A DNA stretch of 64,000 bases from Roseivivax marinus (GCF_900109705.1 NZ_FOAI01000013.1:1-64000), one strand, 5' to 3'. Counted from the first letter of the stretch, positions 14,254 to 24,025 are shown. Notes: generated from the letters alone by a model not told the origin. Numbers and translations are program-made.

Positions 14254-16422
14254 ATGATGCACGCCCCAGCCCCGCTTCCCCTTACCCGAGACCTCGTCCT
14301 CGTCGGCGGTGGGCACACCCACGCACTGATCCTCAAGGCGTGGGGGATGAAGCCGTTGCCGGGCGTGCGGCTCACGGTGATCGATCCGGGCCCGACAACC
14401 GCCTATTCGGGCATGCTGCCGGGGCACGTCGCGGGCCATTATGACCGAACGGACCTCGATATCGACCTCGTGCGGCTCGCGCGCTTCGCCGGCGCGCGGC
14501 TTGTGCAGGGCGCGGCCGAGGGGCTGGACCTCCCGCGGCAGGAAATCCGCGTCTCGGGCCGCCCGGCCGTGGGGTTCGACGTGACCTCCCTCGATATCGG
14601 GGTCACGTCGGAGGTGCCCGACCTCATGGGCTTTGCCGCGCACGGCGTTCCCGCCAAGCCGTTGGGGCCTTTTGCGGCGCGCTGGCAGGCATTCGTGGCG
14701 GACGACCGGACCGGCGATGCCGCGGTGATCGGCGCAGGCATCGCCGGAACCGAGCTGGCCCTGGCCATGGCGCATCGGCTCCGCGGGACTGGCCGCCGGG
14801 TGCATCTGGTGGAGGCGCGCGAGGCACTGTCGGACGTGCCGAACGCGGTGCGGCAGAAGCTGTTGTCCGAAGTGCTTTCCGCCGGGATCATCCTGACCGA
14901 GGGCGCCGAGATCGCCCGCGTGGACGCGCACGGGCTGGTCCTGTCGACGGGCCGGCGCATCCCCACGCGCTTTGTCACCGGGGCGGCCGGGGCGCGGCCG
15001 CAGCCTTGGCTCGAACGCTCGGGGCTCGACCTCGTGGACGGGTTCGTCGCGGTGAACGCCCGGCTCGAATCGAGTTTCCGGCAGGTCTTTGCCGCCGGTG
15101 ACTGCGCGCATTACCGCCACGCGCCGCGCCCCAAGGCCGGGGTCTACGCGGTACGCGCCGCGCCGGTCCTGCTGAACAACCTGCGCACGGCGGTCGGCCA
15201 CGGCGGCTTCCGCCGGTTCCGGCCGCAGGGCGATTACCTCAAGCTCGTCTCGCTCGGCCGAAAGGACGCCATCGGCACCCGCGGGCCGCTACGAGTGTCG
15301 GGGCCGTGGGTCTGGCGCTGGAAGGACCGCATCGACCGGCGCTTCATGGAAAAGCTGTCGAAGCTGCCGGCAATGCCGCCCACCCCCCTGCCCTGGCCGC
15401 GCGCCCAGGACATGCGCGCGGCGATGGGTCCGAAACCGCTCTGCGGCGGCTGCGGCGCCAAGGTCGGCCGCGCGACGCTGCAACGGGCCCTGTCCCGGCT
15501 GGGCCCGCACGAGCGCGACGACGTGGTACCCGTACCCGGCGATGACGCCGCCATCCTGAAGACCGGCGGCGCGCGTCAGGTTCTGTCGAGCGATCACCTG
15601 CGCGCACTTGTGGACGACCCGGTCACCATGACCAGGATCGCGGCGGTTCACGCGCTTGGCGACATCTGGTCGATGGGCGCGGCGCCGCAGGCCGCGACGG
15701 TGAACCTCGTCCTGCCACGGCTCGCCGACACGCTCGCCGCGCGGACGCTCAGCGAAATTCTGGAGGCGGCCGAAGCGGTGCTGCGCGCCGAGGGCGCCGA
15801 GATCGTCGGCGGCCACAGTTCGGTCGGGGACGAGCTGACCATCGGCTTCTCGCTCACCGGCCTGTGCGAGCGCGACCCGATCACCCATGCCGGGGGCAAG
15901 CCCGGAGACGCGCTGATCCTGACCAAGCCCGTCGGCTCGGGAACCGTGCTGGCCGCCGAGATGGCCCTGGATGCCCGGGGCGGCGACGTGGCCGCGGCGC
16001 TGACCCTCATGACCCGGTCGGAGGGTGCGGCCGCGCGGATCCTCGGCGCGGCGCATGCCATGACCGACGTCACCGGCTTCGGCCTGGCCGGGCACCTCAC
16101 CAATATCGCCGAGGCATCCGGCACAGGCGTCGAGCTCTGGCTTCACGCGATTCCTCATCTGCCCGGCGCGCGCAGCCTCGCCGCGCGCGGCGTCCGCTCG
16201 ACCCTCTATCCGCAGAACCGGATGGTGGCGCCCGATCTGCCCGAAACGCCGGACGTGGCGCTGCTCTTCGACCCGCAGACCGCCGGTGGTCTCGTCGCGG
16301 CGGTGGCACCGGAGGACGCTTCGCGCCTACTGCAGGAGCTGCACGACGCCGGCTATCCCGAGGCCGCGCAGATCGGCTGGCTGACGGCGTCGCTACCCGG
16401 TCAGATCGACGTGACGGACTGA
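14254..16422 (+). CDS. selD: fused NAD(P)H/FAD oxidoreductase - selenide, water dikinase
   Basis: This is a two-domain protein of 722 residues. The N-terminal half (about 10-385) is a NDH-2/sulfide:quinone reductase-like flavoprotein: G-G-G-H-T-H dinucleotide loop at 18-23, G-A-G-I-A-G-T-E at about 163, and F-A-A-G-D-C-A-H (about 283). The C-terminal half is SelD, which makes selenophosphate from selenide and ATP. Its catalytic region is L-C-G-G-C-G-A-K-V with Cys397 and Cys400, followed by G-D-D-A-A-I, V-H-A-L-G-D-I and a C-terminal D-P-Q-T-A-G-G-L. The fusion may couple selenium reduction to activation. The first of two adjacent ATGs follows AGGAG. The 3' end overlaps mnmH, a selenophosphate user, by 22 bases. 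Confidence 0.88.
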   Translation: MMHAPAPLPLTRDLVLVGGGHTHALILKAWGMKPLPGVRLTVIDPGPTTAYSGMLPGHVAGHYDRTDLDIDLVRLARFAGARLVQGAAEGLDLPRQEIRVSGRPAVGFDVTSLDIGVTSEVPDLMGFAAHGVPAKPLGPFAARWQAFVADDRTGDAAVIGAGIAGTELALAMAHRLRGTGRRVHLVEAREALSDVPNAVRQKLLSEVLSAGIILTEGAEIARVDAHGLVLSTGRRIPTRFVTGAAGARPQPWLERSGLDLVDGFVAVNARLESSFRQVFAAGDCAHYRHAPRPKAGVYAVRAAPVLLNNLRTAVGHGGFRRFRPQGDYLKLVSLGRKDAIGTRGPLRVSGPWVWRWKDRIDRRFMEKLSKLPAMPPTPLPWPRAQDMRAAMGPKPLCGGCGAKVGRATLQRALSRLGPHERDDVVPVPGDDAAILKTGGARQVLSSDHLRALVDDPVTMTRIAAVHALGDIWSMGAAPQAATVNLVLPRLADTLAARTLSEILEAAEAVLRAEGAEIVGGHSSVGDELTIGFSLTGLCERDPITHAGGKPGDALILTKPVGSGTVLAAEMALDARGGDVAAALTLMTRSEGAAARILGAAHAMTDVTGFGLAGHLTNIAEASGTGVELWLHAIPHLPGARSLAARGVRSTLYPQNRMVAPDLPETPDVALLFDPQTAGGLVAAVAPEDASRLLQELHDAGYPEAAQIGWLTASLPGQIDVTD

Positions 16423-17462
16423 AGCGCGGCCTCGATCCGTGCCGCCGTGGCGTCGAGCGCCTTCGGGTCCAACGCGTCGGCCTCGACCCGTGCCGCGACG
16501 TCCGGGGCGACGGCGCGCATCGAGGTCTCGTAGGCGGGGTCGTAATGCTCGGCCGCCAGCGCCGCGCAAAGCGCGCGCTTCTCGCCCTGGTCGATCAGGT
16601 CGAACCAGCGATCCACGGTGTCGTGTCCCCGGAAGCGCCGCAGCGGCGTGAGCTGAGCCTTCAGCCGTTCGGGGTCCGCGAGAATGTCGGCATAAGCCTC
16701 GGCAAGGTAGCGCGCCCGCGCCTCAAGGGGCGCCGAGACCTCGATCCAGCGCGCGCGCTTCATCGCGTCCCAGAGCTGCGGCGGCAGGTTCAGCCTGCCG
16801 ATCTTTGAGGATTCGGCCTCCACCAGCACCGGCCGCGCCGGATCGAACCGATAGAGCTTCTGAGCCAGTTCCGTCTCGAACCCCTTCTGAGCCGGCTGCC
16901 CGCCGGGCATCTCGCCCAGCAGAGACCCGCGGTGCCGCGCCAGCCCCTCGAGGTCGAGGACCTGAACGCCGCGCGCCTCGAGCAGATGCAGAAGGTCGGT
17001 CTTTGCCGTGCCGGTATAGCCACCCAGCTGCACGAGCGTCAGGTCCAGCGGCGTGTCGTAGAGTGCCTCTGTCACCAGCCGGCGATAGGTGCGGTAACCG
17101 CCTTCGATCGACTCGGCGCGCCAGCCGATCTCTCCCAGCATCCAGCGGAACGCCCCGGAGCGCTGACCGCCCCGCCAGCAATAGACCAACGGTCGCCAGC
17201 CGCCTTCCTTGAGCGCCAGCGACGTCTCGATATGCGAGGCCGCGTTGCGGAAGACCAGCGCCGCACCGATCTTCCGCGCGAGGAACGGCGATTCCTGCTT
17301 GTAGATTGTGCCGACCCGCGCGCGCTCCTCGTTGTCGAGCACCGGCAGCGAGATCGCGCCCGGGACGTGATCCTCCTCGAACTCCGCCGGCGAGCGGACA
17401 TCGATGACGGTGTCGAAGTCATGGTCGAAGAGGTCGCGGAGCGCGGTCGCCGAGTAAGCCAT
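16401..17462 (-). CDS. mnmH: tRNA 2-selenouridine synthase
   Basis: This 353-residue enzyme (also called SelU) replaces sulfur by selenium at the wobble 2-thiouridine of certain tRNAs, using selenophosphate. The N-terminal rhodanese domain has V-I-D-V-R-S-P-A-E-F at about 19-28 and catalytic Cys95 in Y-C-W-R-G-G-Q-R-S-G. A P-loop G-G-Y-T-G-T-A-K-T (147-155) and the H-R-G-S-L-L-G segment mark the geranyl/selenation domain. It is convergent with, and overlaps the end of, the SelD fusion gene. No selA, selB or selC is visible, so selenophosphate may serve mainly this modification. The ATG at 17462 was chosen because the frame upstream runs through tRNA-Phe. Confidence 0.92.
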   Translation of the reverse strand: MAYSATALRDLFDHDFDTVIDVRSPAEFEEDHVPGAISLPVLDNEERARVGTIYKQESPFLARKIGAALVFRNAASHIETSLALKEGGWRPLVYCWRGGQRSGAFRWMLGEIGWRAESIEGGYRTYRRLVTEALYDTPLDLTLVQLGGYTGTAKTDLLHLLEARGVQVLDLEGLARHRGSLLGEMPGGQPAQKGFETELAQKLYRFDPARPVLVEAESSKIGRLNLPPQLWDAMKRARWIEVSAPLEARARYLAEAYADILADPERLKAQLTPLRRFRGHDTVDRWFDLIDQGEKRALCAALAAEHYDPAYETSMRAVAPDVAARVEADALDPKALDATAARIEAALQSVTSI

Positions 17463-17600
17463 GCGCCCCGATCTATCCCGCCACGGGGCCGTCGGAAAGA
17501 CCCCGCGTCGCCGGTGTTTTTTCTGCCCCCGGACCTCTGGACACCGCCCGCCGGAGGGGCTATCCCCTGCGCCACCCGAAGGGCCGCGCCCTTCCCCGGT

Positions 17601-17675
17601 GCCCGGGTAGCTCAGGGGTAGAGCAGTGGATTGAAAATCCTCGTGTCGGTGGTTCGATTCCGCCCCCGGGCACCA
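17601..17675 (+). tRNA. tRNA-Phe (GAA)
   Basis: This is a 75-base cloverleaf: acceptor GCCCGGG/CCCGGGC, D-arm AGCTCAGGGGTAGAGC, anticodon loop TTGAAAA with GAA, T-arm GGTGGTTCGATTCCGCC, discriminator A and encoded CCA at 17673-17675. The anticodon stem has one T-T mismatch. It lies upstream of mnmH on the opposite strand and appears intact. Confidence 0.95.
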
Positions 17676-17872
17676 TTTAATGACCATCATCATGTTGGGT
17701 CACGGCCTAAGCCCCGCCTTTCAGTGTGTCCGATCCAACGCCAGCGGGGCGACATGGACCGGGCAGCGGATCGTGGCGGCGCCTAGGCGTGATTTAGGGA
17801 CGATGCCGCGTCTGTGCTGGCGTTCTTGGCGAGACCGTCGCCGCACGACAGACAGGACTCTCAAGCAAGATA

Positions 17873-17902
17873 GAAAAGGCCGCCCCGAATACCGGGACGG
17901 CC
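17873..17902 (-). terminator. intrinsic terminator of the first RTX gene
   Basis: Read on the minus strand, GGCCGTCCCG and CGGGGCGGCC pair around a GTATT loop and are followed by TTTTC. It sits 26 bases after the stop of the 812-residue RTX gene. Confidence 0.75.
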
Positions 17903-17927
17903 AGAAAGGCTCCGGAGCGGTGTGCGC

Positions 17928-20366
17928 TCAGAGGAAGTTGATATCGTCCAGCGACACGTCCGCTGCGGTAACACCCACGAGGACGATGGTCTGGCCGTCG
18001 TAGCTGAGCGCCGCCGACGCCTCGCCGTCGAAGGTGGTGTCCGCGATCTCCAGCGCCGCTAGCTTGCCCCCGAGGCCGGTACCGGGCGCGTTCTCCACGC
18101 CGACGAGCAGGAGTGAATCCAGCCCGTCCTCGAAGTCGCCGACCACATCCACGGCCCCGGCCTCGCCCGCGTTCCACACGAAGACGTCCGCACCCGTGCC
18201 GCCGAGCAGCACATCGTTGCCGTCACCGCCATTGATGGCGTCGGCGCCGGCGCCCCCGGTGACCACGTCGTCGCGACCGCCGCCGGCCAGGAAATCGTTG
18301 CCGGTGCCGCCGTTCACGGTGTCGTCGCCCTCTCCGCCGCCGATGGCGTCGTTGCCGTCGTCGCCAGAAAGCTCGTCCTGTCCGAAACCGCCGCCGAGGC
18401 TGTCGTTCCCGGCCCCGCCCGACACGGTGTCGAAGCCGAAGGACCCGCCGATGGTATCGGCGCCGGCACCGCCGGTGATGGCGTCGTCGCCGGGACCGCC
18501 GGCGATCACGTCGTCGCCGCCGTTGCCGAGAACGGTGTCGTCACCCTGCCCGCCGCCGAGCGTGTCGTCGCCCGGTCCGCCAAGGAGGCTGTCATTGCCG
18601 AGACCGCCGCCGATGAAGTCGTCGCCGGTCCCGCCATCGACCACATCGTTCCCGTCCGCGGCCGCGATGTTGTCGTTGCCGCCTCCGCCCAGCAGCGTGT
18701 CGTTGCCGGACTGGCCTAGGACGCCGTCGGCGCCCGCGCCCGCGTCGATGTCGTCGTTGCCGGCACCGCCCTCGACCCGGTCGTCGTTCTCGGTGCCGGT
18801 CAGAACGTCGTCACCAGCCGTGCCGGTCACCAGCTCGCCCGGGGTTCCGCCGGTGTCGCCGCCGCCCTGCGCCGCGATCAGTGCCTCGCCCGAGAAGCTC
18901 GCATCGGTGAACGCGAAGGTCTCGATGTCGATGAACAGGTCGTCGCCACGCGAGGAGGCGACGAGGATCCCGTCCTCGGTCTCTGTCGCGACCACTTCGG
19001 TGCTGGCGAAGCCGAAGATCGCAGTGTCGGTGCCCGAGCCACCGTCGAGGGTATCGTCGCCGAAGCCGCCTGCCAGCGTATCGTCACCATCCCGGCCCTG
19101 CAGCAGTTCGGACTCGGCGCCGCCGTAAATCACGTCGCCTTCGCGGCTGCCGCGGACGTACTCGATGCTGCTCAGGGTGTCGGTGAAGGCCACCCCGTCG
19201 TGGGTGCCCGACGCGGTCCCGGCGCCAAGGTCGATCTCCATCGCGCCTATGCCCGAGCGGTCGTAGCGCACACGGTCGAACCCGGCACCGCCGGACACGG
19301 TGTCGTCGCCGCCGAGCGGGATGAAGCTTTCGCGGAAGGCGCTACCGACGAGCGTGTCCGCCCCGGCCGTGGCCGCGATCTCGATCCGGCCGGTCTCGGC
19401 GCCGGAGACGTTGATCCGATCGGTGAAGCCGAAGCCGTCCTGCGCGACGCCGGTCGCGATGTTCACGTTGATCGGGCCGGCCTCCTCGCCCGAGCCTTCA
19501 CGGGTGAAGAACAGCCGTGCGTTGTCGCCCGCGAGCGTGATGTTGTAGGTGTCGTTGCCGAAGCTCGATCCAAGCACCAGCCACTCGCCCGCCGAATGGA
19601 CGGTGTCGAAGGTGTCATCGCCGTCGCTGCCGAAGATCGCGAGGCCGCCGTCGGCCGCACCGGTCGCCTCGACAAAGTTCACCAGCGTGTCGGTGCCGCT
19701 GTCCTTCTCGATGCTGCCGGTGCCGCGCGAGGTGTCCACGTTCACCGAGACCGGGCCGTCCACCTCGAAGTAGACAAGATCGTAGAAGGACTGCGAGGTG
19801 GCGCCTGCGAAGTCGTAGATGTCCGAGCCCTCGCTGCCGCGCAGCTCGTCCGCGCCGTCGTTGGCGCCCGGCGCGATGTCGTCGTCGCCCGCGCCGCCGG
19901 TCACCCGCTCGGAGAACTCCGAGCCGGTCACCACGACGGGGTCCGTCACCAGTTCCAGCACGTCGGCGATCTCGCGCATGTCGAGGCCGGTCACCGCGGT
20001 CGAAGCATCGACCCGCACCTCGTCGCCCTGCGAGAAGAGCACCGCCAGCGGGCCTGCTTCGTCACCCTCGATAATCGCGTCGAGCGCCGCGACGAAGTCG
20101 GTCAGCGGCCAGGAGATGTCGGTGAGCGTGGCGGTCTGCGTGCCGTCCGAGAAGAAAAGGATGTCGGAGATCGTGCCGTCCGTTGGCTCGCCGCTCGAGT
20201 CGGTCGCGAAGCCTGACCCGAGAAGAACCGTTTCGTCCTCTGTGTCCGGGTTGAGAAGGTCGATGCGTGTCGAGGTCTCATCGGTCACGTCAGGCGAGAA
20301 AGAGCCGTCCGTGACGAAGGCCTCTCCGAAGATCTCCTGCGTCGGTCCGAAGTAATTCAGTCTCAT
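17928..20366 (-). CDS. RTX calcium-binding secreted protein 1
   Basis: This 812-residue acidic protein has no N-terminal signal, as expected for a type I secretion substrate. Residues 1 to about 150 are unique. Scattered G-G-x-G-x-D units start near 155, and a dense block of nonapeptide repeats (G-G-x-G-N-D-x-L/I) runs from about 518 to 725, forming a calcium beta-roll. The last 85 residues (G-A-D-V-F-V-W-N ... D-D-I-N-F-L) are shared with the two other RTX genes nearby and are the probable secretion signal. The ATG at 20366 is preferred to a TTG two codons upstream. No ABC exporter or acyltransferase gene lies in the window. Adhesin, S-layer or biofilm function is a guess. Confidence 0.85.
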   Translation of the reverse strand: MRLNYFGPTQEIFGEAFVTDGSFSPDVTDETSTRIDLLNPDTEDETVLLGSGFATDSSGEPTDGTISDILFFSDGTQTATLTDISWPLTDFVAALDAIIEGDEAGPLAVLFSQGDEVRVDASTAVTGLDMREIADVLELVTDPVVVTGSEFSERVTGGAGDDDIAPGANDGADELRGSEGSDIYDFAGATSQSFYDLVYFEVDGPVSVNVDTSRGTGSIEKDSGTDTLVNFVEATGAADGGLAIFGSDGDDTFDTVHSAGEWLVLGSSFGNDTYNITLAGDNARLFFTREGSGEEAGPINVNIATGVAQDGFGFTDRINVSGAETGRIEIAATAGADTLVGSAFRESFIPLGGDDTVSGGAGFDRVRYDRSGIGAMEIDLGAGTASGTHDGVAFTDTLSSIEYVRGSREGDVIYGGAESELLQGRDGDDTLAGGFGDDTLDGGSGTDTAIFGFASTEVVATETEDGILVASSRGDDLFIDIETFAFTDASFSGEALIAAQGGGDTGGTPGELVTGTAGDDVLTGTENDDRVEGGAGNDDIDAGAGADGVLGQSGNDTLLGGGGNDNIAAADGNDVVDGGTGDDFIGGGLGNDSLLGGPGDDTLGGGQGDDTVLGNGGDDVIAGGPGDDAITGGAGADTIGGSFGFDTVSGGAGNDSLGGGFGQDELSGDDGNDAIGGGEGDDTVNGGTGNDFLAGGGRDDVVTGGAGADAINGGDGNDVLLGGTGADVFVWNAGEAGAVDVVGDFEDGLDSLLLVGVENAPGTGLGGKLAALEIADTTFDGEASAALSYDGQTIVLVGVTAADVSLDDINFL

Positions 20367-21608
20367 GTTCAAAACCCGGCATTACATACACATTTCACGC
20401 TCGCGGCGCGCAGTTTCGATGCGGATCCCGGAATATATGTCCAGAAATTTCCGTTCCCGCTGACGCGGAAGACGGTGAATAGCCCTCAGAATACATCCGA
20501 AAGGTGTCCATGGCGGTCATTGTTTCGCCCTAAGATTACGAAAGGGTTCTCGGAGGAGAGCTGAGCACCAGAAACCTCGGATCATCGTGGGATATGATCC
20601 GCGCTGGAGGGCTCTTCACGGGTAAGCGACGCCATCTCGATGTACCAAGTAACGGGACACGCTCAAGGCGTGGCTTATTCGCATGCATTCGGACTCAAGA
20701 TCAAAACAGGGCACGATAGCACCGGTTGCTTAATCGCGTCTGGAAGATTGCGCTCACGCCAGCTTATAACTCTTACCAACAAGACCAAACAAACGCGTTC
20801 CCAGAATACGCAACACCCGAGATCCGAATGTGCCGCGGAAACTCAGGCCCTTCACATCCGGAATGCTTGCGCGCAAATAAAACATGCCTTGGTGAACAAT
20901 AAATCGGTACGTCCGCCTTGCCGCGCGCGGGCTCCGTCCATGTCGGTTTGTTCGGTCAAATATCTCGGCGCGCCGCCCTCGGGTGGATGGCATTGGGACC
21001 GAGGGCCTGCGCCGACCACGGGTTACAAGGTGATACAGAGCCATTCGCGCCCACCTCATCTAGTAGCACCATACCCTAAGCGTCGCCGATATGGAACCTT
21101 GCGCGGTTGTCGCGAAGACGCAAGGGCAGTCGGGCGTCCCAGCAGCAGCACGCGGCCCACGCGCATCTGACCATTACCCCCCGGCCGAGAAAGTCGCGTG
21201 CAGCGTACCGTCAGGACAATCCCGAAAGCGATACCCATATCCAGCAAGCCGCGCGCGACCGATGTCCACATCTGGGTCCGAAACAGGGTATTGTTTGTTA
21301 TACAATTAAATACTTCAGCGAAGAGTCACGAATTGAGTCGGAGAAACAAAATCTGGTGCTAACCTATCCAGAGTAGGTGGCCGAATCGAATTGCGCGTGG
21401 GGGCGCTTCGGTCGCCTCGAACCGAATTGGGTGCAAACAAACACCGTATGACGTGGCGACGCTCGGGGAAATCGTTTCCGGGCGAACGACAGTCTCGTGC
21501 GCGATACATTTGAGGATACCGGCACATATGCAGCTATGCCGGTCGCTCACGGGACATTTTGCGGCGGTGCGCATCCGAGGTGCACAAACGAATTGAGGAG
21601 ATCTCCCC
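20367..21608. other. 1.24-kb divergent intergenic region between two RTX genes
   Basis: No reading frame here has protein-like composition; the longest frames are Arg/Ser/His-rich peptides without motifs. Visible structures are a perfect 7-bp inverted repeat GGATCAT...ATGATCC (20579-20600) and an AT-rich patch around 21287-21312 (ATTGT...ACAAT, TATACAAT) that could hold a promoter for the plus-strand gene. Base composition is more even than in the flanking genes. I see no tRNA, transposase or remnant that I can identify. Confidence 0.45.
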
Positions 21609-23741
21609 ATGCCGACCCAGACCATCAGTGTCACACCGTATAACGGCTCGCTGCTCGCGCTCGATCTGCTGCAGGAGGGCGAAACAGTCCTGTTGACCTC
21701 TATCGGCGACGAGACGACCGCGACACTCGCCGACAACGACGGCACGCTGTCGCAGGATGATAACGGTGTCGCCACGCTCGACGGCGAGCCGATCACCTAT
21801 ATCGGCAGCGGCACGTTCGAGTTCGGGCTTCTCGGCATCGGTCTCGGCGGCCTGACCGGCGGTTCGAGCCGCGTGGTCGCCTTCCAGACGGACTCGGGCG
21901 AAGACGGGCAGATCTACTTCCACTTTCCCGACGGCCCGGGCGACGATCTCCTGTCCTTGGTCAGCGCGAACCTCAGCCTCGACGCCGACGCCGGGTTCCA
22001 GTTCTTCGAGAATCCCTACCTGGGCACACCGAACTCGGACGACTTCGTCGGGGATGCCTTCGACAACATCATGACCGGCGAAGGCGATGCGGACACGATC
22101 GCGGGCGGGTCCCGAGACGACACGATCTCGGGCGGCGGCGCGGCCGACGTTCTTTCCGGCGACGCCGGTGACGACGAGATCGATGGCGGCCTCGGCAACG
22201 ACACCATCTCGGGTGGCACGGGCAACGACAGCATCGACGGCGGCGATGGCGACGACACCGTGGTGACCGGTGTGGCCTTCGCCGACGCGGGCGTCTCCGG
22301 CGACACGAGCGAGCTTGTGCTGAACACCTCCACCGGGAGCGACACCATCGCGGGCGTGGAGTTCTTCGAATTCACCGATGGGACCGTGACGGCCGGCGAC
22401 CTGCTGGCCGGAACCGGGCCCGACAATGGTGACGACGGCACCGGCGGTGGTGACGATGGCACCGGTGGTGGCGACGATGGCACCGGCGGCGGTGACGACG
22501 GCACCGGTGGTGGCGACGATGGCGCCGGCGGCGGTGATGACGGCACTGGCGGTGGTGACGACGGTACCGGTGGTGGCGATGACCTCTCCGGCGGTGACGA
22601 TGACGGCTCCGGCGGCGGGGACGACGGCACTGGCGGTGGCGATGACGGCACCGGCGGCGGCGATGACGGCACCGGAGGTGGCGATGACGGCACCGGCGGT
22701 GGCGGTGACGGTACCGGCGGCGGTGATGACGGCACCGGTGGTGGTGATGACGGCACAGGCGGCGGTGACGATGGCACCGGCGGTGGCGACGATCGCTCCG
22801 ACGATGGGGACGACGACAGCACCGCACGAGAAAAAATCATCTCGGGCACGGCCGGCGGCGATATCCTGATCGGCACGCCGCAGGAGGATCGCATCGAGGG
22901 CTTCGGCGGCGACGACAGCATCCGCGGCCTGGAAAGCGATGACGGCATCCTTGGCGGGACCGGGAACGACACCATCGACGGCGAGGCCGGCAACGACAAC
23001 ATCGCGGCGGCAGATGGCGACGATGTCGTCATGGGCGGCAGCGGCGACGACGACATCGGCGGCGGCACCGGCAACGACAGGCTCGACGGCCAGGGTGGCG
23101 CAGACACGATCGGCGGCGGCGACGATGACGATACCATCGACGGGGGATCCGGCGACGACGTTCTGGCCGGCGGCGACGGCGACGACATCATCGAAGGCGG
23201 CACCGGCGACGATACCGCCGGCGGCTCGTTCGGAGATGACGTGGTCCGCGGCGGCGACGGTGCCGACAGCCTCGGCGGCGGCAGCGGGCGGGACCTGCTG
23301 AGCGGCGGCGAGGGCAACGACTCCCTCGGTGGTGGCATCGGGGACGACACGGTCTCCGGCGGCGCGGGTGACGACTTCGTCGCGGGCGGTGGCCGCAACG
23401 ACGTGCTGCGCGGCGGCGCCGGGGAGGACACGCTGAACGGCGGCTCCGGCGAAGACCTGCTGACCGGTGGCGCCGATGCCGACGTGTTCCTCTGGAACGA
23501 GGGCGTCGCCGGCGAGGTCGACCGGATCACCGACTTCCAGGACGGGATCGACACGATCTTCCTCGTGGGCGTCGATAACCCGGCGGGCTCCGGTCTCGCG
23601 GGCAAGGTCGAGGCGCTGGACATCACGGATGTCAGCATCGGAGGCCAGCAGGCGGTCGAACTGACCTACCAGGGTCAGACGATCGAGGTGGTCGGAGTGA
23701 CGGCGGCGGACCTCACGGTCGACGACTTCGACTTCCTCTGA
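21609..23741 (+). CDS. RTX calcium-binding secreted protein 2 with GGGDDGT spacer
   Basis: This 710-residue protein starts behind GAGGAG. Residues 1 to about 140 form a unique N-terminal domain. A first short RTX block lies at about 141-222. Residues 275-394 are about 17 near-identical seven-residue units (D-D-G-T-G-G-G), a flexible, strongly acidic spacer. A second, long RTX block spans about 408-620. The last 85 residues (D-A-D-V-F-L-W-N ... D-D-F-D-F-L) match the C-termini of the two neighbouring RTX proteins, the presumed type I secretion signal. It is extracellular by family. It is transcribed away from the 812-residue RTX gene and ends before a strong terminator. Confidence 0.87.
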   Translation: MPTQTISVTPYNGSLLALDLLQEGETVLLTSIGDETTATLADNDGTLSQDDNGVATLDGEPITYIGSGTFEFGLLGIGLGGLTGGSSRVVAFQTDSGEDGQIYFHFPDGPGDDLLSLVSANLSLDADAGFQFFENPYLGTPNSDDFVGDAFDNIMTGEGDADTIAGGSRDDTISGGGAADVLSGDAGDDEIDGGLGNDTISGGTGNDSIDGGDGDDTVVTGVAFADAGVSGDTSELVLNTSTGSDTIAGVEFFEFTDGTVTAGDLLAGTGPDNGDDGTGGGDDGTGGGDDGTGGGDDGTGGGDDGAGGGDDGTGGGDDGTGGGDDLSGGDDDGSGGGDDGTGGGDDGTGGGDDGTGGGDDGTGGGGDGTGGGDDGTGGGDDGTGGGDDGTGGGDDRSDDGDDDSTAREKIISGTAGGDILIGTPQEDRIEGFGGDDSIRGLESDDGILGGTGNDTIDGEAGNDNIAAADGDDVVMGGSGDDDIGGGTGNDRLDGQGGADTIGGGDDDDTIDGGSGDDVLAGGDGDDIIEGGTGDDTAGGSFGDDVVRGGDGADSLGGGSGRDLLSGGEGNDSLGGGIGDDTVSGGAGDDFVAGGGRNDVLRGGAGEDTLNGGSGEDLLTGGADADVFLWNEGVAGEVDRITDFQDGIDTIFLVGVDNPAGSGLAGKVEALDITDVSIGGQQAVELTYQGQTIEVVGVTAADLTVDDFDFL
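22431..22790 (+). repeat. 21-bp coding minisatellite (DDGTGGG units)
   Basis: About 17 tandem copies of a 21-base unit close to GACGACGGCACCGGCGGTGGC lie in frame within the RTX2 gene. Copies differ mainly at third codon positions, with a few replacements (DDGAGGG, DDGSGGG, GDGTGGG and a DDLSGGD unit in the middle). Such an array can change copy number in 7-residue steps without breaking the frame. Confidence 0.9.
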
Positions 23742-23799
23742 TCCGGGAAAAAAGACGGCGCGGCCTCACACCACCGTGCCGTCGCCTCCCGGACCCCTT

Positions 23800-23832
23800 G
23801 GCCTGCCCCCTCCCCCGGGGGCAGGCCTTTTT
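23800..23832 (+). terminator. strong intrinsic terminator after RTX2
   Basis: GGCCTGCCCC and GGGGCAGGCC form a 10-bp GC stem around CTCCCCCG, followed directly by TTTTT. It lies 59 bases after the stop of the 710-residue RTX gene. Confidence 0.88.
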
Positions 23833-24025
23833 CAGGATGCGGCATATTGCACGCGAGCATGCAATCCGCACCGGCCCGGAGCCGTGAAGCTGCACGCTCG
23901 ATGACGCCAGCAGGCCCTACGCAGCCCGGCGCCGACCGGCCCAGCCTCACTACCGGCGCAAGCGACGGCACTACCTCCCGACCAAGACACCCCGGCTGGC
24001 ACCGCGGCCGGGGTATCGGGGGGCG

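Noticed and set aside
17463-17693. 77-residue N-terminal extension of MnmH
   Set aside because: It is translated from tRNA-Phe and spacer sequence. The rhodanese domain starts normally at 17462.
22431-22790. CRISPR array
   Set aside because: The unit is a continuous 21-bp coding repeat with no spacers, in frame within the RTX2 protein.
18034-23638. Long Ser/Pro-rich frames opposite the RTX genes
   Set aside because: They are antisense readings of Gly/Asp-rich repeats (GGC/GAC read as Pro/Ser/Val codons).
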